A stretch of DNA of 64,000 bases from Prevotella melaninogenica ATCC 25845 (GTDB lineage Bacteria; Bacteroidota; Bacteroidia; Bacteroidales; Bacteroidaceae). Each line of letters starts with the position of its first letter. Within the stretch, counting starts at the first letter, position 1. Location: assembly GCF_000144405.1 (NCBI RefSeq), contig NC_014371.1, positions 1,272,501 through 1,336,500 of the forward strand, in the 5' to 3' direction. A program made the translations under genes and the position numbers. Positions 8,544 to 18,203 of this stretch are shown piece by piece. The notes under the pieces are model-generated. The model did not search any database. It was not told the DNA's origin and saw only the letters and a list, made by a program, of their open reading frames with translations.

Positions 8544-9400
8544 ATCACAAACTATTACTCTTAATATTACTCCTACCATTTTGTGGTAATATATCTGCCC
8601 AGCAAAAACAAGGTAAGGCAACACTTCCTTCACCCTTCGAATATGGAATAAGGAATATGAAAAAAGTTGGGACGAGTAAAATCCGTATCAGGTATGCTTT
8701 TCAAGCACAAGATTTGAATGATATGGATACGTGGATTGACTGTGGACAACTTCTTACAGATGGCAAACTGACTCAATATTCAAGTTATTTCCTTTCTGAA
8801 AGTAATAAAGCTTTATTAAACTGGATGAAAGAGCATGCTGATGCAGGCTTTTATCCCAGTGAGCTAAATCTGAGAGGCAGGATGAAGGATTATTGGACAG
8901 AATACCAGTATTCTCAAATCTTCGTTCATGGCAATGAGTTAACAGAGTGGGCTGTAATGCCTTTGGTAGAATCACAGCAATGGAGATATAAGGAATCCTA
9001 CCCATCTATGAAATGGACACTTGGGAAGGATAAGAAAAATATTTGCGGATATGAATGCCAGAGTGCCACATGTCATTGGCGAGGTCGCGACTATGTAGCT
9101 TGGTTTACACAACAAATACCCTTGAGGTCTGGTCCATGGAAGTTTGGAGGATTACCCGGTCTTATTATGAAAGTGTATGATACAAAAAATCTCTACACAT
9201 GGGAGGCAGTTGGTGTGGAAAATGGAGAATTTCCTATTTTGCAATTGGATGAAAAGAAATTCAAAGATACTACTCGTGCAAATGTTTGGAAAATGCAACG
9301 TGATTATAACGTGAAGTTTAATGAACTGTTTGGTAGATTTAATGCACAAGGTCAGCCTATTACAAAACGTTATCCTTATAATCAACTGGAATTAGAATGA
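8534..9400 (+). CDS. GLPGLI-family secreted protein
   Basis: A 288-residue protein with signal peptide MKTYHKLLLLILLLPFCGNISAQ. The family signature is intact in GPWKFGGLPGLIMKVYD at about residues 200-216. GLPGLI proteins are a Bacteroidetes-specific periplasmic or surface family of unknown biochemical role, commonly next to an outer-membrane beta-barrel gene. Here the TGA stop overlaps the ATG of the next gene by four bases (ATGA), so the two are translationally coupled. It sits behind the duplicated leader, whose other copy drives a stand-alone barrel protein without a GLPGLI partner. Confidence 0.85.
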   Translation: MKTYHKLLLLILLLPFCGNISAQQKQGKATLPSPFEYGIRNMKKVGTSKIRIRYAFQAQDLNDMDTWIDCGQLLTDGKLTQYSSYFLSESNKALLNWMKEHADAGFYPSELNLRGRMKDYWTEYQYSQIFVHGNELTEWAVMPLVESQQWRYKESYPSMKWTLGKDKKNICGYECQSATCHWRGRDYVAWFTQQIPLRSGPWKFGGLPGLIMKVYDTKNLYTWEAVGVENGEFPILQLDEKKFKDTTRANVWKMQRDYNVKFNELFGRFNAQGQPITKRYPYNQLELE

Positions 9401-12027
9401 AACAGCTATTTACTTTCTTTTTATTTATATTCATCTCGAGTATATCTTCTGCACAGACAGTTATTACGGGGCATGTACAAGATAGTAAAGGGAAAACGGT
9501 AGAATCATTTGTGATGCTATCAACGAAGAGTTCTGGAACCACAGAAAGCTATGCCGACGTAGATGCCAAGGGTCTCTATAAACTGGAGTATACAGGCGAA
9601 GCTGATTCACTTGTATTGACAGTGTCGGGTATGAATATTGGCAATGTGACTCGTGTAATAGCTAATAAGTCGCAAGTAGTTGATTTTACTGTAGACTCAA
9701 AAGCATTAAGGCTGAAGGAGGTTGTCGTTAAAGCTGAAAAGATTCGTCAAGCAGGCGACACCTTGAATTATAATGTAGCTGCCTATCGTGATAATAACGA
9801 CCGCGTTATTGTCGATGTTCTAAAGAAGATGCCTGGTATTGGAGTTTCTGAGGATGGCAGTATTTCCTATAATGGCAAGAAAATCAAAGAATTCTATGTA
9901 GAGAATATGGACTTGCTTCAAAGCCGTTATAACATTGCTACCTCTAATATTTCGGCACAGGATGTGGCAACTGTACAGATAATGCAAAACCATCAGCCCG
10001 TACGATCTATGAAGGACTTAGTTCCGAGCAGTGATGTCGCTATTAATATTAAACTTCGTAAAGATGCTAAAGGAACTTTTGCGCTGACAGCAATGGTAGG
10101 GGCAGGAGGTGAAGAAGCTGGTAGAGGTGACCGCTTCTTATGGCAGGGTGAGCTTGTGGGAATGTACTTTGGCAAGAAGCAGCAGAATATAACCCTTTAC
10201 AAGGGAAATAATATCGGAAATGATGTTGCAAAGGAATTCCAAGAGAAGAATGGTCACGAATTGTTTTACGGAAGTATTCCTCTATCGCTAAAGATGATGG
10301 CATCTCCGGGCATTCAACAAAATAGATATTTACAAAACCATACTCATGTGTTTTCAACCAATCAGATATGGAAGTTGGATAGTCTGACTGACATTACTCT
10401 TAATGCTGTCTATCATGAAGATCGCATCCGTGAATGGGGTGAGAGTGTGAGTGATTATTACATGAATCCTACGCAAAGAATGTCGATTCGTGAGTCAGCA
10501 GAGGCAATCAGCCATATACACCACCTATCTGCTTCCGCAAGGTATCAGGCAAACAAAACGAAGAATTACTTGTTGGATAAGTTAAATCTTAATGTAGACT
10601 GGAATAGTAAGGATGGAAGTGGAACTATGGAAAGCGGGAGAGGGACACCTTTAGGCATTTATCAGCACTTAAAAAGTCCCTCATTCACCATCGAAAATAC
10701 ATTTCATTTTTTACATAACACAGGAAAAAAGTCATATACTTTTCATTTAGCTGCAGGCTATACTCAGAAGCCTTATATGCTATCTATAACCCCCACTTCT
10801 TTTATAAATAGAAGTCTTGCCGACTCTCTTGTACAAGATTATACTTTGAAGAACTTCAACATGAAGGCATTCACAGGACTTGGTTGGAAATGGGGTGTTT
10901 TTAAATTAGACTACAATTTCTATACTAATATCAATCTTCAACAGGTTGAATCTGAATTGAAAGGATTTGAAAATCCTAATCCTTCAAATTCATATAGGTT
11001 TAACAAATATGAAGTGGGCGTTGAACAGTATACTCAGATTGATTTGGAGAAATGGTTTTTCTCTTTGAACTTACCAGTTGCTTTGAATTTACAGAATTTG
11101 AACGACAGATTATTACAAACCAATCGAACATGGACGCATCCCTTCGTCAGTCCTAAAATAGAAGTGAGATTTATCCCATCACAAAATACATGGTTTGTTC
11201 TCAACAGCAGTTACTATCATATAATTGATAATGAAGCACAGGCTGGTAAGGGAATGATAATGTATAACTATCGTATGTTTCAACGTAGAATAGTAGAGGA
11301 AGCAAGTAGAAGCAAAACACTGTATAGTACCTTTGCCCTTTACCACAAGAATACTTATCGTCAGTTTTTCATAAATACAAATGTTTCATGGCTTCATACG
11401 CACAGTAATGATGTAACAAGTATTGAATATGATGGCATACAAACTTTAAGCCGGCTTACGCCATTTTCTCATAATGAAGACCAATTAGGTGTTAATGCCG
11501 AAGCAAGCAAAGGCTTTAATTTTTGGCGTACAACCCTAAAATTAGTGGGAAGTTATGGATTGACAAATACACGTACGTTAATTCAGAATATGCCTACAGA
11601 TGTGCGTTCTCGTTATTGGAGTACTTCTACCTATTTAGTATTCACACCAGTAGCTTGGTTGAACATTGCCACTGCATATGCATTCGGACAAAGCCGCAGC
11701 TATGTGTCAAGTGCCGATGAGGCTCAAAAAGTAAACAACTCTACTATTCGTCTTGATATGAACATCTATCCTACGTCACGTTTGATTTTGAATTTTGCCG
11801 TAGAGGATAATTATAATAACATTACAGCTAAGGATAGACATTGTTGGTTTGGCGATGCTAAAGTAAAATACAAAACTAAGCATATTGATTATGAACTGGA
11901 TGCCGTAAACCTTTTTAACCGTTCGGTATTCACTCGTGTAACCTACAATGGTTTGGATATGTTTACCAATACGAGTTATCTACGCCCACGCCATATTGCT
12001 TTTTCTATGAGATTCAAACTGTTATAG
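9397..12027 (+). CDS. TonB-receptor-like outer-membrane beta-barrel protein
   Basis: An 876-residue protein with signal peptide MKQLFTFFLFIFISSISSAQ. A carboxypeptidase-regulatory-like domain (about 22-110) starts TVITGHVQDSKGKTVE. A plug-like segment starts at LKEVVVKAEKIRQAG (about 108-220, with VLKKMPGIGVSEDG), and barrel strands run to RHIAFSMRFKLL. It is a distant paralogue of the 969-residue protein at 3752 (shared LKEVVVKA and the GDT-YN pattern after it). Overlap with the GLPGLI gene indicates one operon and perhaps one complex in the outer membrane. Substrate unknown. Confidence 0.8.
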   Translation: MKQLFTFFLFIFISSISSAQTVITGHVQDSKGKTVESFVMLSTKSSGTTESYADVDAKGLYKLEYTGEADSLVLTVSGMNIGNVTRVIANKSQVVDFTVDSKALRLKEVVVKAEKIRQAGDTLNYNVAAYRDNNDRVIVDVLKKMPGIGVSEDGSISYNGKKIKEFYVENMDLLQSRYNIATSNISAQDVATVQIMQNHQPVRSMKDLVPSSDVAINIKLRKDAKGTFALTAMVGAGGEEAGRGDRFLWQGELVGMYFGKKQQNITLYKGNNIGNDVAKEFQEKNGHELFYGSIPLSLKMMASPGIQQNRYLQNHTHVFSTNQIWKLDSLTDITLNAVYHEDRIREWGESVSDYYMNPTQRMSIRESAEAISHIHHLSASARYQANKTKNYLLDKLNLNVDWNSKDGSGTMESGRGTPLGIYQHLKSPSFTIENTFHFLHNTGKKSYTFHLAAGYTQKPYMLSITPTSFINRSLADSLVQDYTLKNFNMKAFTGLGWKWGVFKLDYNFYTNINLQQVESELKGFENPNPSNSYRFNKYEVGVEQYTQIDLEKWFFSLNLPVALNLQNLNDRLLQTNRTWTHPFVSPKIEVRFIPSQNTWFVLNSSYYHIIDNEAQAGKGMIMYNYRMFQRRIVEEASRSKTLYSTFALYHKNTYRQFFINTNVSWLHTHSNDVTSIEYDGIQTLSRLTPFSHNEDQLGVNAEASKGFNFWRTTLKLVGSYGLTNTRTLIQNMPTDVRSRYWSTSTYLVFTPVAWLNIATAYAFGQSRSYVSSADEAQKVNNSTIRLDMNIYPTSRLILNFAVEDNYNNITAKDRHCWFGDAKVKYKTKHIDYELDAVNLFNRSVFTRVTYNGLDMFTNTSYLRPRHIAFSMRFKLL

Positions 12028-12215
12028 GATTTTCCGAAATATAAACTAAAAATCTTATATAATAAGGGACACGGAGTTACGTAGGGGACGGAGGTAAAGG
12101 CAATATCACGGAGGTGCCGACGGTACAAAGAGCGACGGTGCCTTTGTTGATTTGGAAGAGTTGTATATTAAATCCTCTATTCACTCCGTGCCTCTGCGTG
12201 CCATTTCTTAAAGTC
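12026..12215. repeat. Degenerate family E element
   Basis: Starting at the stop codon of the barrel gene, GGATTTTCCGAAATAT resembles the left end of the fold-back element at 30886. It is followed by ACACGGAG, GGTGCCGACGG and a closing CTCCGTGCCTCTGCGTGCCA. It looks like a decayed, shortened copy. No coding potential is seen. Confidence 0.6.
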
Positions 12216-12299
12216 CTAAACGTAAAAGGCAAACCTTAATCATTCTAATCTTATGAAGTCCCCCTTTTTTTGTTAGAATTTTTCACATGCTGATTTTGT

Positions 12300-12420
12300 A
12301 AAGACCATAAAACGGCTTGCAATTAACGCCCTTTTGGCTTGCTAAAGATGCTCTTTAGTCCCCTTACTAACGCCCTTTTGAAACGTTACTAAGCACCTTT
12401 TAAAATATTCTCCTGCATCC
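12300..12420. repeat. Family C repeats
   Basis: AACGCCCTTTTGGCTTGC, then ACTAACGCCCTTTTGAAAC and AAGCACCTTTT recur at about 22-nt spacing with mutations. The surrounding 12216-12540 holds no gene I can support; 12535-12650 carries fragments of families D and B (AAAGTTCAAAG, then ACTCGTTAACTTGTCCACTC). Confidence 0.7.
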
Positions 12421-12652
12421 ACTTGATAACAAGGTACTTATAACGGTACTAAAAATACTTGTTTTTAGCTCTTTTCCTCACTTTTTCTGGACAGGATGTA
12501 ATAATATTTCAAAAGGTAAATCTCAAAAAATCAAAGTTCAAAGTTCAAAGGTCAAACAACGTTCTTCTGTTACTTTGTCTTCTAATACTCTGTCTCAGTC
12601 CCCCCTATCGCTATTAACTCGTTAACTTGTCCACTCGTTAACTCGTCAACAC

Positions 12653-12684
12653 AAAAAAAGGATACTGCCGAAGCAATATCCTTT
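12653..12684 (-). terminator. Rho-independent terminator of the OmpA-like gene
   Basis: On the minus strand GGATATTGC and GCAGTATCC pair over nine positions, with one G-U pair, around a TTCG tetraloop, followed by TTTTTTT. It lies 67 nt after the stop codon of the gene at 12751-13434. Confidence 0.85.
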
Positions 12685-12750
12685 CTTGAGTATATATTTT
12701 GCAAAGTTTGTTGGGACTTACGAGACGCAAGTCCCAATGTTTCAAATGGA

Positions 12751-13434
12751 TTACAATGAACCGTTGTTTGCCTGACGAACCATCTCAGATGATGCATAGA
12801 GGTAAACCTCTACACGGCGGTTAGCCTGACTAACTGTCTTGTTCTCGATAGGGTTGGCACTACCGAAGCCCTGTACTGAACGAATCTGACGGCTGCTTAC
12901 ACCACGACCCTTGAGGTAAGATGATACCGCATCAGCACGACGCTGTGACAATGGGAGGTTGATGTTGTCGTTACCAGAAGCATCAGTGTAACCCTGGATA
13001 GCAACGTCACAGTTAGAGTTGCGCTGCATCAAAGAAGCGAACTTTGTGAGGTCGTTCTTAGCTGATGCGCTGAGGTTTGAACCGTTCAATGGGAAGAGGA
13101 TACCAGAGTCGAAGGTAACCTTCACACAGTCTAAACCATTAGCATCTGTCACCTTGTCGACACGTGCATTTGGCAACTGCTGTGCTGCCTCGCGTGCTAC
13201 CTTGTCCATGTGACGACCGATGAGGGCACCTGCACCAGCACCTATTGCACCACCGATAGCTGCACCAATAGCTGTACTCTTACCATTACGACCTATAATC
13301 TGACCGACGATACCGCCTAATGCTGCACCACCGCCACCTCCGATTAATGCACCTGTACCTTGCTTTGTCTGACAACTTACGACAGTGAGGAGACACATTC
13401 CTGCTGCCATCATTTTCATATTCTTCATAATCAA
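12751..13434 (-). CDS. OmpA-family lipoprotein with glycine zipper
   Basis: A 227-residue outer-membrane-associated protein. The N-terminus MKNMKMMAAGMCLLTVVSCQ is a lipoprotein signal with lipobox Cys. Residues about 27-75 are extremely Gly/Ala rich (GALIGGGGGAALGGIVGQ, GAAIGGAIGAGAGALIG), a glycine-zipper membrane segment. Residues about 105-215 form the OmpA C-terminal peptidoglycan-binding domain, with GYTDASGNDNINLPLSQRRA and VQGFGSANP. It should tie the outer membrane to peptidoglycan. The ATG at 13434 gives MIMKN; the ATG six bases downstream (MKNMK) is equally plausible. It has its own promoter-like box and a strong terminator, so it is monocistronic. Confidence 0.9.
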   Translation of the reverse strand: MIMKNMKMMAAGMCLLTVVSCQTKQGTGALIGGGGGAALGGIVGQIIGRNGKSTAIGAAIGGAIGAGAGALIGRHMDKVAREAAQQLPNARVDKVTDANGLDCVKVTFDSGILFPLNGSNLSASAKNDLTKFASLMQRNSNCDVAIQGYTDASGNDNINLPLSQRRADAVSSYLKGRGVSSRQIRSVQGFGSANPIENKTVSQANRRVEVYLYASSEMVRQANNGSL

Positions 13435-13805
13435 ACGTATTTATTGATTAATATCTTTTACCTTTCGGTTTGGCTTTTTAGCCGCACCTTAATTCATTTT
13501 AATTCGTGCAAAGTTAAACAAATATATGCCATTGGGCACGCATTGCCAACATTTTTTTGTATTTTTGCAAAAAATAAAGCTAACTCGGCAAAGTGAAGCA
13601 AGTTTCGTTTGCACTCATTTGCATTATTTTTGCAAAGGATAGGCTGGTATCAGCAAGTGGGAACGGGGTTCCCTTTGTTCTTGACATTCTCAGCCGTATC
13701 TGTGTGCAAAGTTAGTGTTTCAGGGCATACTCGCAAAAGGGAAATGCCTATAATAGCATGGGAAATCCCCTAAAGGTGCAAAATAAAAAATAGAATAATA
13801 TATTT
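13435..13805. promoter_or_regulatory. Divergent promoter region of ompA-like gene and proS
   Basis: Minus strand: TAACTTTG at 13509-13516 fits the -7 box of the OmpA-like gene. Plus strand: TATTTTTG occurs at 13560-13567 and again at 13625-13632, either of which could serve proS, giving a leader of about 170-240 nt. The proS leader contains a small hairpin, GGGAAC-GGG-GTTCCC, near 13657-13671. No known riboswitch is recognised. Confidence 0.45.
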
Positions 13806-15287
13806 ATGGCAAAAGAACTAAAAGAGATGACCAAGAGAGCAGACAACTACTCTCAATGGTACAATGACTTGGTAATAAAGGCAGACTTGATTGAGCAGTC
13901 TGCCGTACGTGGTTGTATGGTTATCAAGCCATACGGCTATGCTATCTGGGAGAAGATTCAGGCACAGCTTGACAAGATGTTTAAGGAGACAGGTGTACAG
14001 AATGCTTACTTCCCAATGCTGATTCCTAAGAGCTTCCTCTCTCGTGAGGCTGAGCACGTAAAGGGATTTGCCAAGGAGTGTGCCGTGGTTACTCACTATC
14101 GTCTGAAGGCTACAGAGGATGGCAATGCAGTGCAGGTTGACCCTAACGCAAAGTTGGAGGAAGAGCTGATTATCCGTCCTACCAGTGAGACAATCATTTG
14201 GAATACCTATAAAAACTGGATTCACTCTTGGCGCGATCTGCCATTGATGTGCAACCAGTGGTGTAATGTTATGCGTTGGGAGATGCGTACGCGTCCTTTC
14301 CTCCGCACATCTGAGTTCCTCTGGCAGGAGGGTCACACGGCTCACGCTACACGTGAGGAGGCTGAGAAGGAGGCACAGACCATGTTGCGTGTCTATGCTG
14401 ACTTCGCTGAGAAGTGGCTTGCTGTCCCTGTCGTACAGGGTGTGAAGAGTGAGACTGAGCGTTTCGCTGGTGCGTTGGATACCTATACGATTGAGGCAAT
14501 GATGCAGGACGGTAAGGCTCTCCAGAGTGGTACTTCTCACTTCTTGGGTCAGAACTTCGCTAAGTCATTCGACGTCACCTTCCTTAATAAGGAGAACAAG
14601 CCAGAGTATGTATGGGCTACCTCATGGGGTGTTAGTACCCGATTGATTGGTGCGCTCATCATGACCCACTCTGACGATAACGGTCTCGTTCTTCCTCCAA
14701 AGATTGCACCTATTCAGGTGGTTATTGTACCAATCTTCAAGGGTGAGGAGCAGTTGAAGGCGCTCACCGACAAGTTGCAGCCAGTGATCGATCAGCTCCG
14801 CGCGTTGGGTATCACCGTTAAGTATGACGATGCCGACAACAAGCGTCCGGGCTTTAAGTTTGCTGACTACGAGTTGAAGGGTGTGCCAGTACGCCTCGCA
14901 ATGGGTGGTCGTGACTTGGAGAACAACACTATCGAGGTGATGCGTCGCGACACATTAGAGAAGGAGAGCGTAAGCTTTGACGGCATTGTTGAGCGTATCA
15001 AGAACCTCCTCGACGAGATTCAGGACAACATCTTCAAGAAGGCTAAGGACTTCCGTGATGCTCACATCTACGAGTGTGAGAACTATGAGGAGTTCAAGGA
15101 GAAGGTGAAGGACGGCGGTTTCTTCCTCTGCCACTGGGATGGTACTGAGGAGACTGAGGCGAAGATTAAGGAAGACACGCAGGCAACTATCCGTTGTGTC
15201 CCTTATATGTTCGAGCAGACACCGGGCGTCGACATGGTAAGCGGCAAGCCTGCTAAGTATCGTGTCATCATCGCAAGATCATACTAA
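13806..15287 (+). CDS. proS: Prolyl-tRNA synthetase (archaeal/eukaryotic-type)
   Basis: A 493-residue class II aminoacyl-tRNA synthetase that charges tRNA-Pro. It starts [20 protein letters not shown], the short form without the editing insertion typical of the bacterial type. Class II motif 2 is visible at [20 protein letters not shown] (about 157-176) and motif 3 around [12 protein letters not shown] (about 276-287). An anticodon-binding domain follows, and the protein ends RVIIARSY with the C-terminal Tyr characteristic of this type. The length is normal for the subfamily. It stands alone between its leader and a strong terminator. Confidence 0.95.
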   Translation: MAKELKEMTKRADNYSQWYNDLVIKADLIEQSAVRGCMVIKPYGYAIWEKIQAQLDKMFKETGVQNAYFPMLIPKSFLSREAEHVKGFAKECAVVTHYRLKATEDGNAVQVDPNAKLEEELIIRPTSETIIWNTYKNWIHSWRDLPLMCNQWCNVMRWEMRTRPFLRTSEFLWQEGHTAHATREEAEKEAQTMLRVYADFAEKWLAVPVVQGVKSETERFAGALDTYTIEAMMQDGKALQSGTSHFLGQNFAKSFDVTFLNKENKPEYVWATSWGVSTRLIGALIMTHSDDNGLVLPPKIAPIQVVIVPIFKGEEQLKALTDKLQPVIDQLRALGITVKYDDADNKRPGFKFADYELKGVPVRLAMGGRDLENNTIEVMRRDTLEKESVSFDGIVERIKNLLDEIQDNIFKKAKDFRDAHIYECENYEEFKEKVKDGGFFLCHWDGTEETEAKIKEDTQATIRCVPYMFEQTPGVDMVSGKPAKYRVIIARSY

Positions 15288-15303
15288 TCGTCAATAATAC
15301 GCA

Positions 15304-15386
15304 TAGATTTAACGGCTTCAGGATATTTATAAAGGCAGGACTAACAACGAATGCTTATAAATTCTGGAGCCGTTAATCTTTTTATT
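15304..15386 (+). terminator. Terminator after proS
   Basis: GATTTAACGGCTTCAGGA at the left pairs with TCTGGAGCCGTTAATC at the right, bringing the arms together over a long internal part that also has short TTATAA complementarity. TTTTTATT follows immediately. It lies 17 nt after the proS stop. Confidence 0.7.
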
Positions 15387-15423
15387 CTAAAGTCTAAAAT
15401 CCTAATTAAATAACATTTGCCTT

Positions 15424-16359
15424 ATGAAAAAATCACTTTTTACTTTCGTTTTACTCCTCGCTGTAACAGCGTTGAACGCCCAGACCTTAATCAAGGCTAA
15501 CTTCCAAAAAGGCGACCAAGCTACCTATGAGAGCGTAGCTGATATTAAACTCAGTGTTCCGATGGCTGGAAACTCTGAAAGCATAAAGACAAACAGCAAA
15601 ACTAAGATTACTGTAAAAGATGCTACTACAGATGGTTATGTCATCGAAATGACGACAACCAATGTGAAGATGGAAGGCAATAAGGAGGTTGCACAGCAGA
15701 TGATAAACATGATGGACCAATACCTCGGTAATATTCCATTGCTCCTAAAGACAGATGCTAACGGAAAGGTGAAGGACATCTTGAATTATAGTGAAGTCCA
15801 AACAAAGGCCAGCAAATTAGCAATGGTACTTATTGACTCGCTCTATAAAGCCAAACCTGAAATGGAGAAGGCGCTGCCTAAGTATAAGATGGCTATGTCT
15901 GTCAACAACCAACTCACCAAAGAAGCTTTCATCAAGTCTGTTGAAAACAATACTTTCTTTATTCTTTTTGGTAAGACACTCAAGACGGGTGACAAAGGAG
16001 AAATGAATATGCAAGGCATTAAAACCTCTGTAACCTACGAGGTAAACAAGGAACCAAACGCACTCAATATCATTGGTAAGATTAAGGGCAATATGACCGA
16101 AGACGATGTCAAAGCCTTCTTTATAGACAAGATGAAGCAGACGGGTGCTGACGAAGGTATGGTTTCAAAGCTCGATGCTAACTGGGAAAGAATGAAGCAG
16201 ATGGGTATGGCAAAAATGGATGTCGACGGTACTTCTACTACCAAACTCCTCAACAGTGGTTGGGCTACGGAATACAGTACGGACGTGAAAACAAAGATGA
16301 TGGGAATGGAAATGACCATCAAATCTGTTACTAAATTGGTAGAAAAGAGTTGGAAATAA
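15424..16359 (+). CDS. Secreted protein of unknown function (possibly DUF6263-like)
   Basis: A 311-residue protein with signal peptide MKKSLFTFVLLLAVTALNAQ. It has no transmembrane segment after that. The body looks like a beta-rich sandwich with repeated short strands (KTKITVKDATTDGYVIEM, GIKTSVTYEVNKEPN, TEYSTDVKTKMMGMEMTI) and an alpha-helical middle (about 115-180). The order resembles the DUF6263 family of Bacteroidetes secreted proteins, but I cannot confirm this. No catalytic motif is seen. Its own start is well placed after a short AT-rich spacer following the proS terminator; the function is unknown. Confidence 0.7.
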   Translation: MKKSLFTFVLLLAVTALNAQTLIKANFQKGDQATYESVADIKLSVPMAGNSESIKTNSKTKITVKDATTDGYVIEMTTTNVKMEGNKEVAQQMINMMDQYLGNIPLLLKTDANGKVKDILNYSEVQTKASKLAMVLIDSLYKAKPEMEKALPKYKMAMSVNNQLTKEAFIKSVENNTFFILFGKTLKTGDKGEMNMQGIKTSVTYEVNKEPNALNIIGKIKGNMTEDDVKAFFIDKMKQTGADEGMVSKLDANWERMKQMGMAKMDVDGTSTTKLLNSGWATEYSTDVKTKMMGMEMTIKSVTKLVEKSWK

Positions 16360-16361
16360 GC

Positions 16362-16701
16362 ATCTTCAGAAATTTGGAGTGATAAGTCAGTCGCCTAAGT
16401 TTTGAACTTTGAAATAATGTCACACGGAGGGGCGGAGGGAACGGAGGATTGTTAGACACAAAGCGATAGGAGTCGCGGAGGCACCGTCGGTGCAGGGAGC
16501 AACAGAGCTTGTTTGCAAGTTTTTTTGGGGAGGTATGCCCAAAGCATTTGTGCCCAGAGTTATCAAGAATTTGTACGCTATGTCTCCGTCGCTCTGTGTG
16601 CCATTAGCACCTCCGTGCTATTGCGTTTATCTCCGTTTCCTCCGTTTCTCCGTGTGCCTTATTCTGTAAGAAGTTTGGTTTATTACGTCATATTTTGAAA
16701 G
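16362..16701. repeat. Family E fold-back element, degenerate copy
   Basis: It begins ATCTTCAGAAATTTGGAGTG, the left terminal repeat, continues with CACACGGAGGGGCGG and GGCACCGTCGGTGCAGGG, and returns with CTCCGTCGCTCTGTGTGCC, CACCTCCGTGC and TTTCTCCGTGTGCC. The right end TTACGTCATATTTTGAAAG is a mutated form of the expected inverted terminal repeat. No gene is contained. Confidence 0.7.
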
Positions 16702-17055
16702 CCTCTTCTTATTTCCTTCTCTCACGCTAAAAAGTCGCCTCTTTTTCTGTTTGTGTGCTTATGAATCTTATTGACAAGTATTGACAAAACAGACCACGCA
16801 CCTATATTTATTTCCTATTCATGGTTAATACCAGTGGTGCGAAGTATAAACACTATATGTGCGGGGCGTCCGCACATCAATTAAAGAGAGAAAAAAAGAG
16901 TCTTTCTTTTATGTCATAATTCATTACAAGGCACTGCTTATTGACTTACAGGCGGACGGAATTAGCACATTACACATTGATTTTGTCTACAATAACAGGC
17001 TATTGTGACGTGTAATCGTATAAAAAAACATAAAAATACACAACCAAAGGTGTTC
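16702..17055. other. Gene-free stretch upstream of rpoD
   Basis: About 350 bp of AT-rich sequence between the family E element and the rpoD promoter. I see a weak palindrome around TGTGCGGGGCGTCCGCACA (16858-16876) and no open frame, RNA gene or further repeat that I can support. Confidence 0.4.
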
Positions 17056-17058
17056 GGA

Positions 17059-17090
17059 TTTGGTTATTCACATATTTATATGTACCTTTG
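17059..17090 (+). promoter_or_regulatory. rpoD promoter (-33 TTTG, -7 TACCTTTG)
   Basis: TTTG at 17059-17062 is separated by exactly 20 nt from TACCTTTG at 17083-17090. This is the best textbook match in the window to the Bacteroidetes housekeeping promoter, and would mean the sigma factor is read by its own holoenzyme. The leader would be about 60 nt. Confidence 0.75.
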
Positions 17091-17155
17091 CACGCCGTAT
17101 CAATTTTGGATAACGGAAATTAGCTATATTTTTAGGAGGAAATAGTAAACAATTC

Positions 17156-18028
17156 ATGAGACAACTTAAGATTTCAAAAAGTATCACCAACCGATCAAGT
17201 GAGGCACTGGATAAGTATCTCGTTGAGATTGGTCGTGAACCGATGATTACCGTTGACGAAGAGATTGAGCTGGCACAGGAAATCCACAAGGGCGGTCGCA
17301 AGGGCGAGCGTGCGAAGGAGAAACTGATTAAGGCTAACCTCCGTTTCGTCGTTTCTGTAGCTAAACAGTATCAGCACCAAGGACTCTCTCTCACCGACCT
17401 TATCGACGAGGGAAACATTGGTTTGGTAAAGGCAGCAGAGAAGTTCGATGAGACTCGTGGTTTTAAGTTTATCTCATACGCTGTTTGGTGGATTCGTCAG
17501 AGTATTCTGCAGGCTATCGCTGAGCAGAGCCGTATCGTGCGTCTTCCGCTGAATCAGGTGGGTGCTATCTCAAAGATTAATCAGGTAACGAACGAGTTTG
17601 TGCAGCAACACAACCGTCGTCCTTCTATCCATGAGTTGGCAGAGTTGACTGGTATCGATGAGGCTCGCATCCGTCAGAGTCAGAGTGCAGACAACCATCA
17701 CATGAGTATCGACGCTCCATTTAGCGATGACGATGATAACTCAATGAGTGATATGCTGTCTTCAGGTGACGACTCTCGTACCGACCGTGGCGTTGATTTC
17801 GAGTCAATGTCAGACGATCTCCGTGCCGTTCTTCAGAACACTTTGAAGGATCGTGAGATAAAGATTGTCACCGAGTGTTTCGGTATCGGTTGCCAAGAGA
17901 AGGGTTTGGAGGAGATTGGAACAGAGATGGGTCTTACCCGTGAGCGTGTTCGCCAGATTCGTGAGAAGGCTATCGAGAAGATTCGTGAGAGCGGCAACGC
18001 ACGCGTACTCATGAAGTACTTGGGCTAA
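17156..18028 (+). CDS. rpoD: Primary sigma factor of RNA polymerase (sigma-70/RpoD, Bacteroidetes type)
   Basis: A 290-residue housekeeping sigma factor. Region 1.2 is at about 14-46 ([27 protein letters not shown]). Region 2 is at about 58-125, with [34 protein letters not shown] and the -7-recognising [14 protein letters not shown]. Region 3 follows ([12 protein letters not shown]), and region 4 at about 225-285 has the [23 protein letters not shown]. Region 1.1 is absent, as usual in Bacteroidetes. The acidic stretch [11 protein letters not shown] between regions 3 and 4 is normal for this group. The length is standard. It has its own promoter and terminator, so it is monocistronic. Confidence 0.95.
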   Translation: MRQLKISKSITNRSSEALDKYLVEIGREPMITVDEEIELAQEIHKGGRKGERAKEKLIKANLRFVVSVAKQYQHQGLSLTDLIDEGNIGLVKAAEKFDETRGFKFISYAVWWIRQSILQAIAEQSRIVRLPLNQVGAISKINQVTNEFVQQHNRRPSIHELAELTGIDEARIRQSQSADNHHMSIDAPFSDDDDNSMSDMLSSGDDSRTDRGVDFESMSDDLRAVLQNTLKDREIKIVTECFGIGCQEKGLEEIGTEMGLTRERVRQIREKAIEKIRESGNARVLMKYLG

Positions 18029-18059
18029 AAAAGACAAAAGATAGATTTCAATTATAGAG

Positions 18060-18096
18060 GTGGATGTGTCAAATGAGGCGCATCCACTTTTTTATA
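18060..18096 (+). terminator. Terminator after rpoD
   Basis: GTGGATGTG pairs with CGCATCCAC (one G-U) around a 10-nt loop, followed by TTTTTTATAT. It lies about 30 nt after the rpoD stop. Confidence 0.85.
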
Positions 18097-18203
18097 TCTG
18101 CTGATGAGGAACCGTAAAGTGCAAGAACCGCTTTGCAGCAAGTCTTTCACTTCTAAGTAACTGAGAAAGACAATAAAACGAAATCAGCAACGTTATATAA
18201 TGT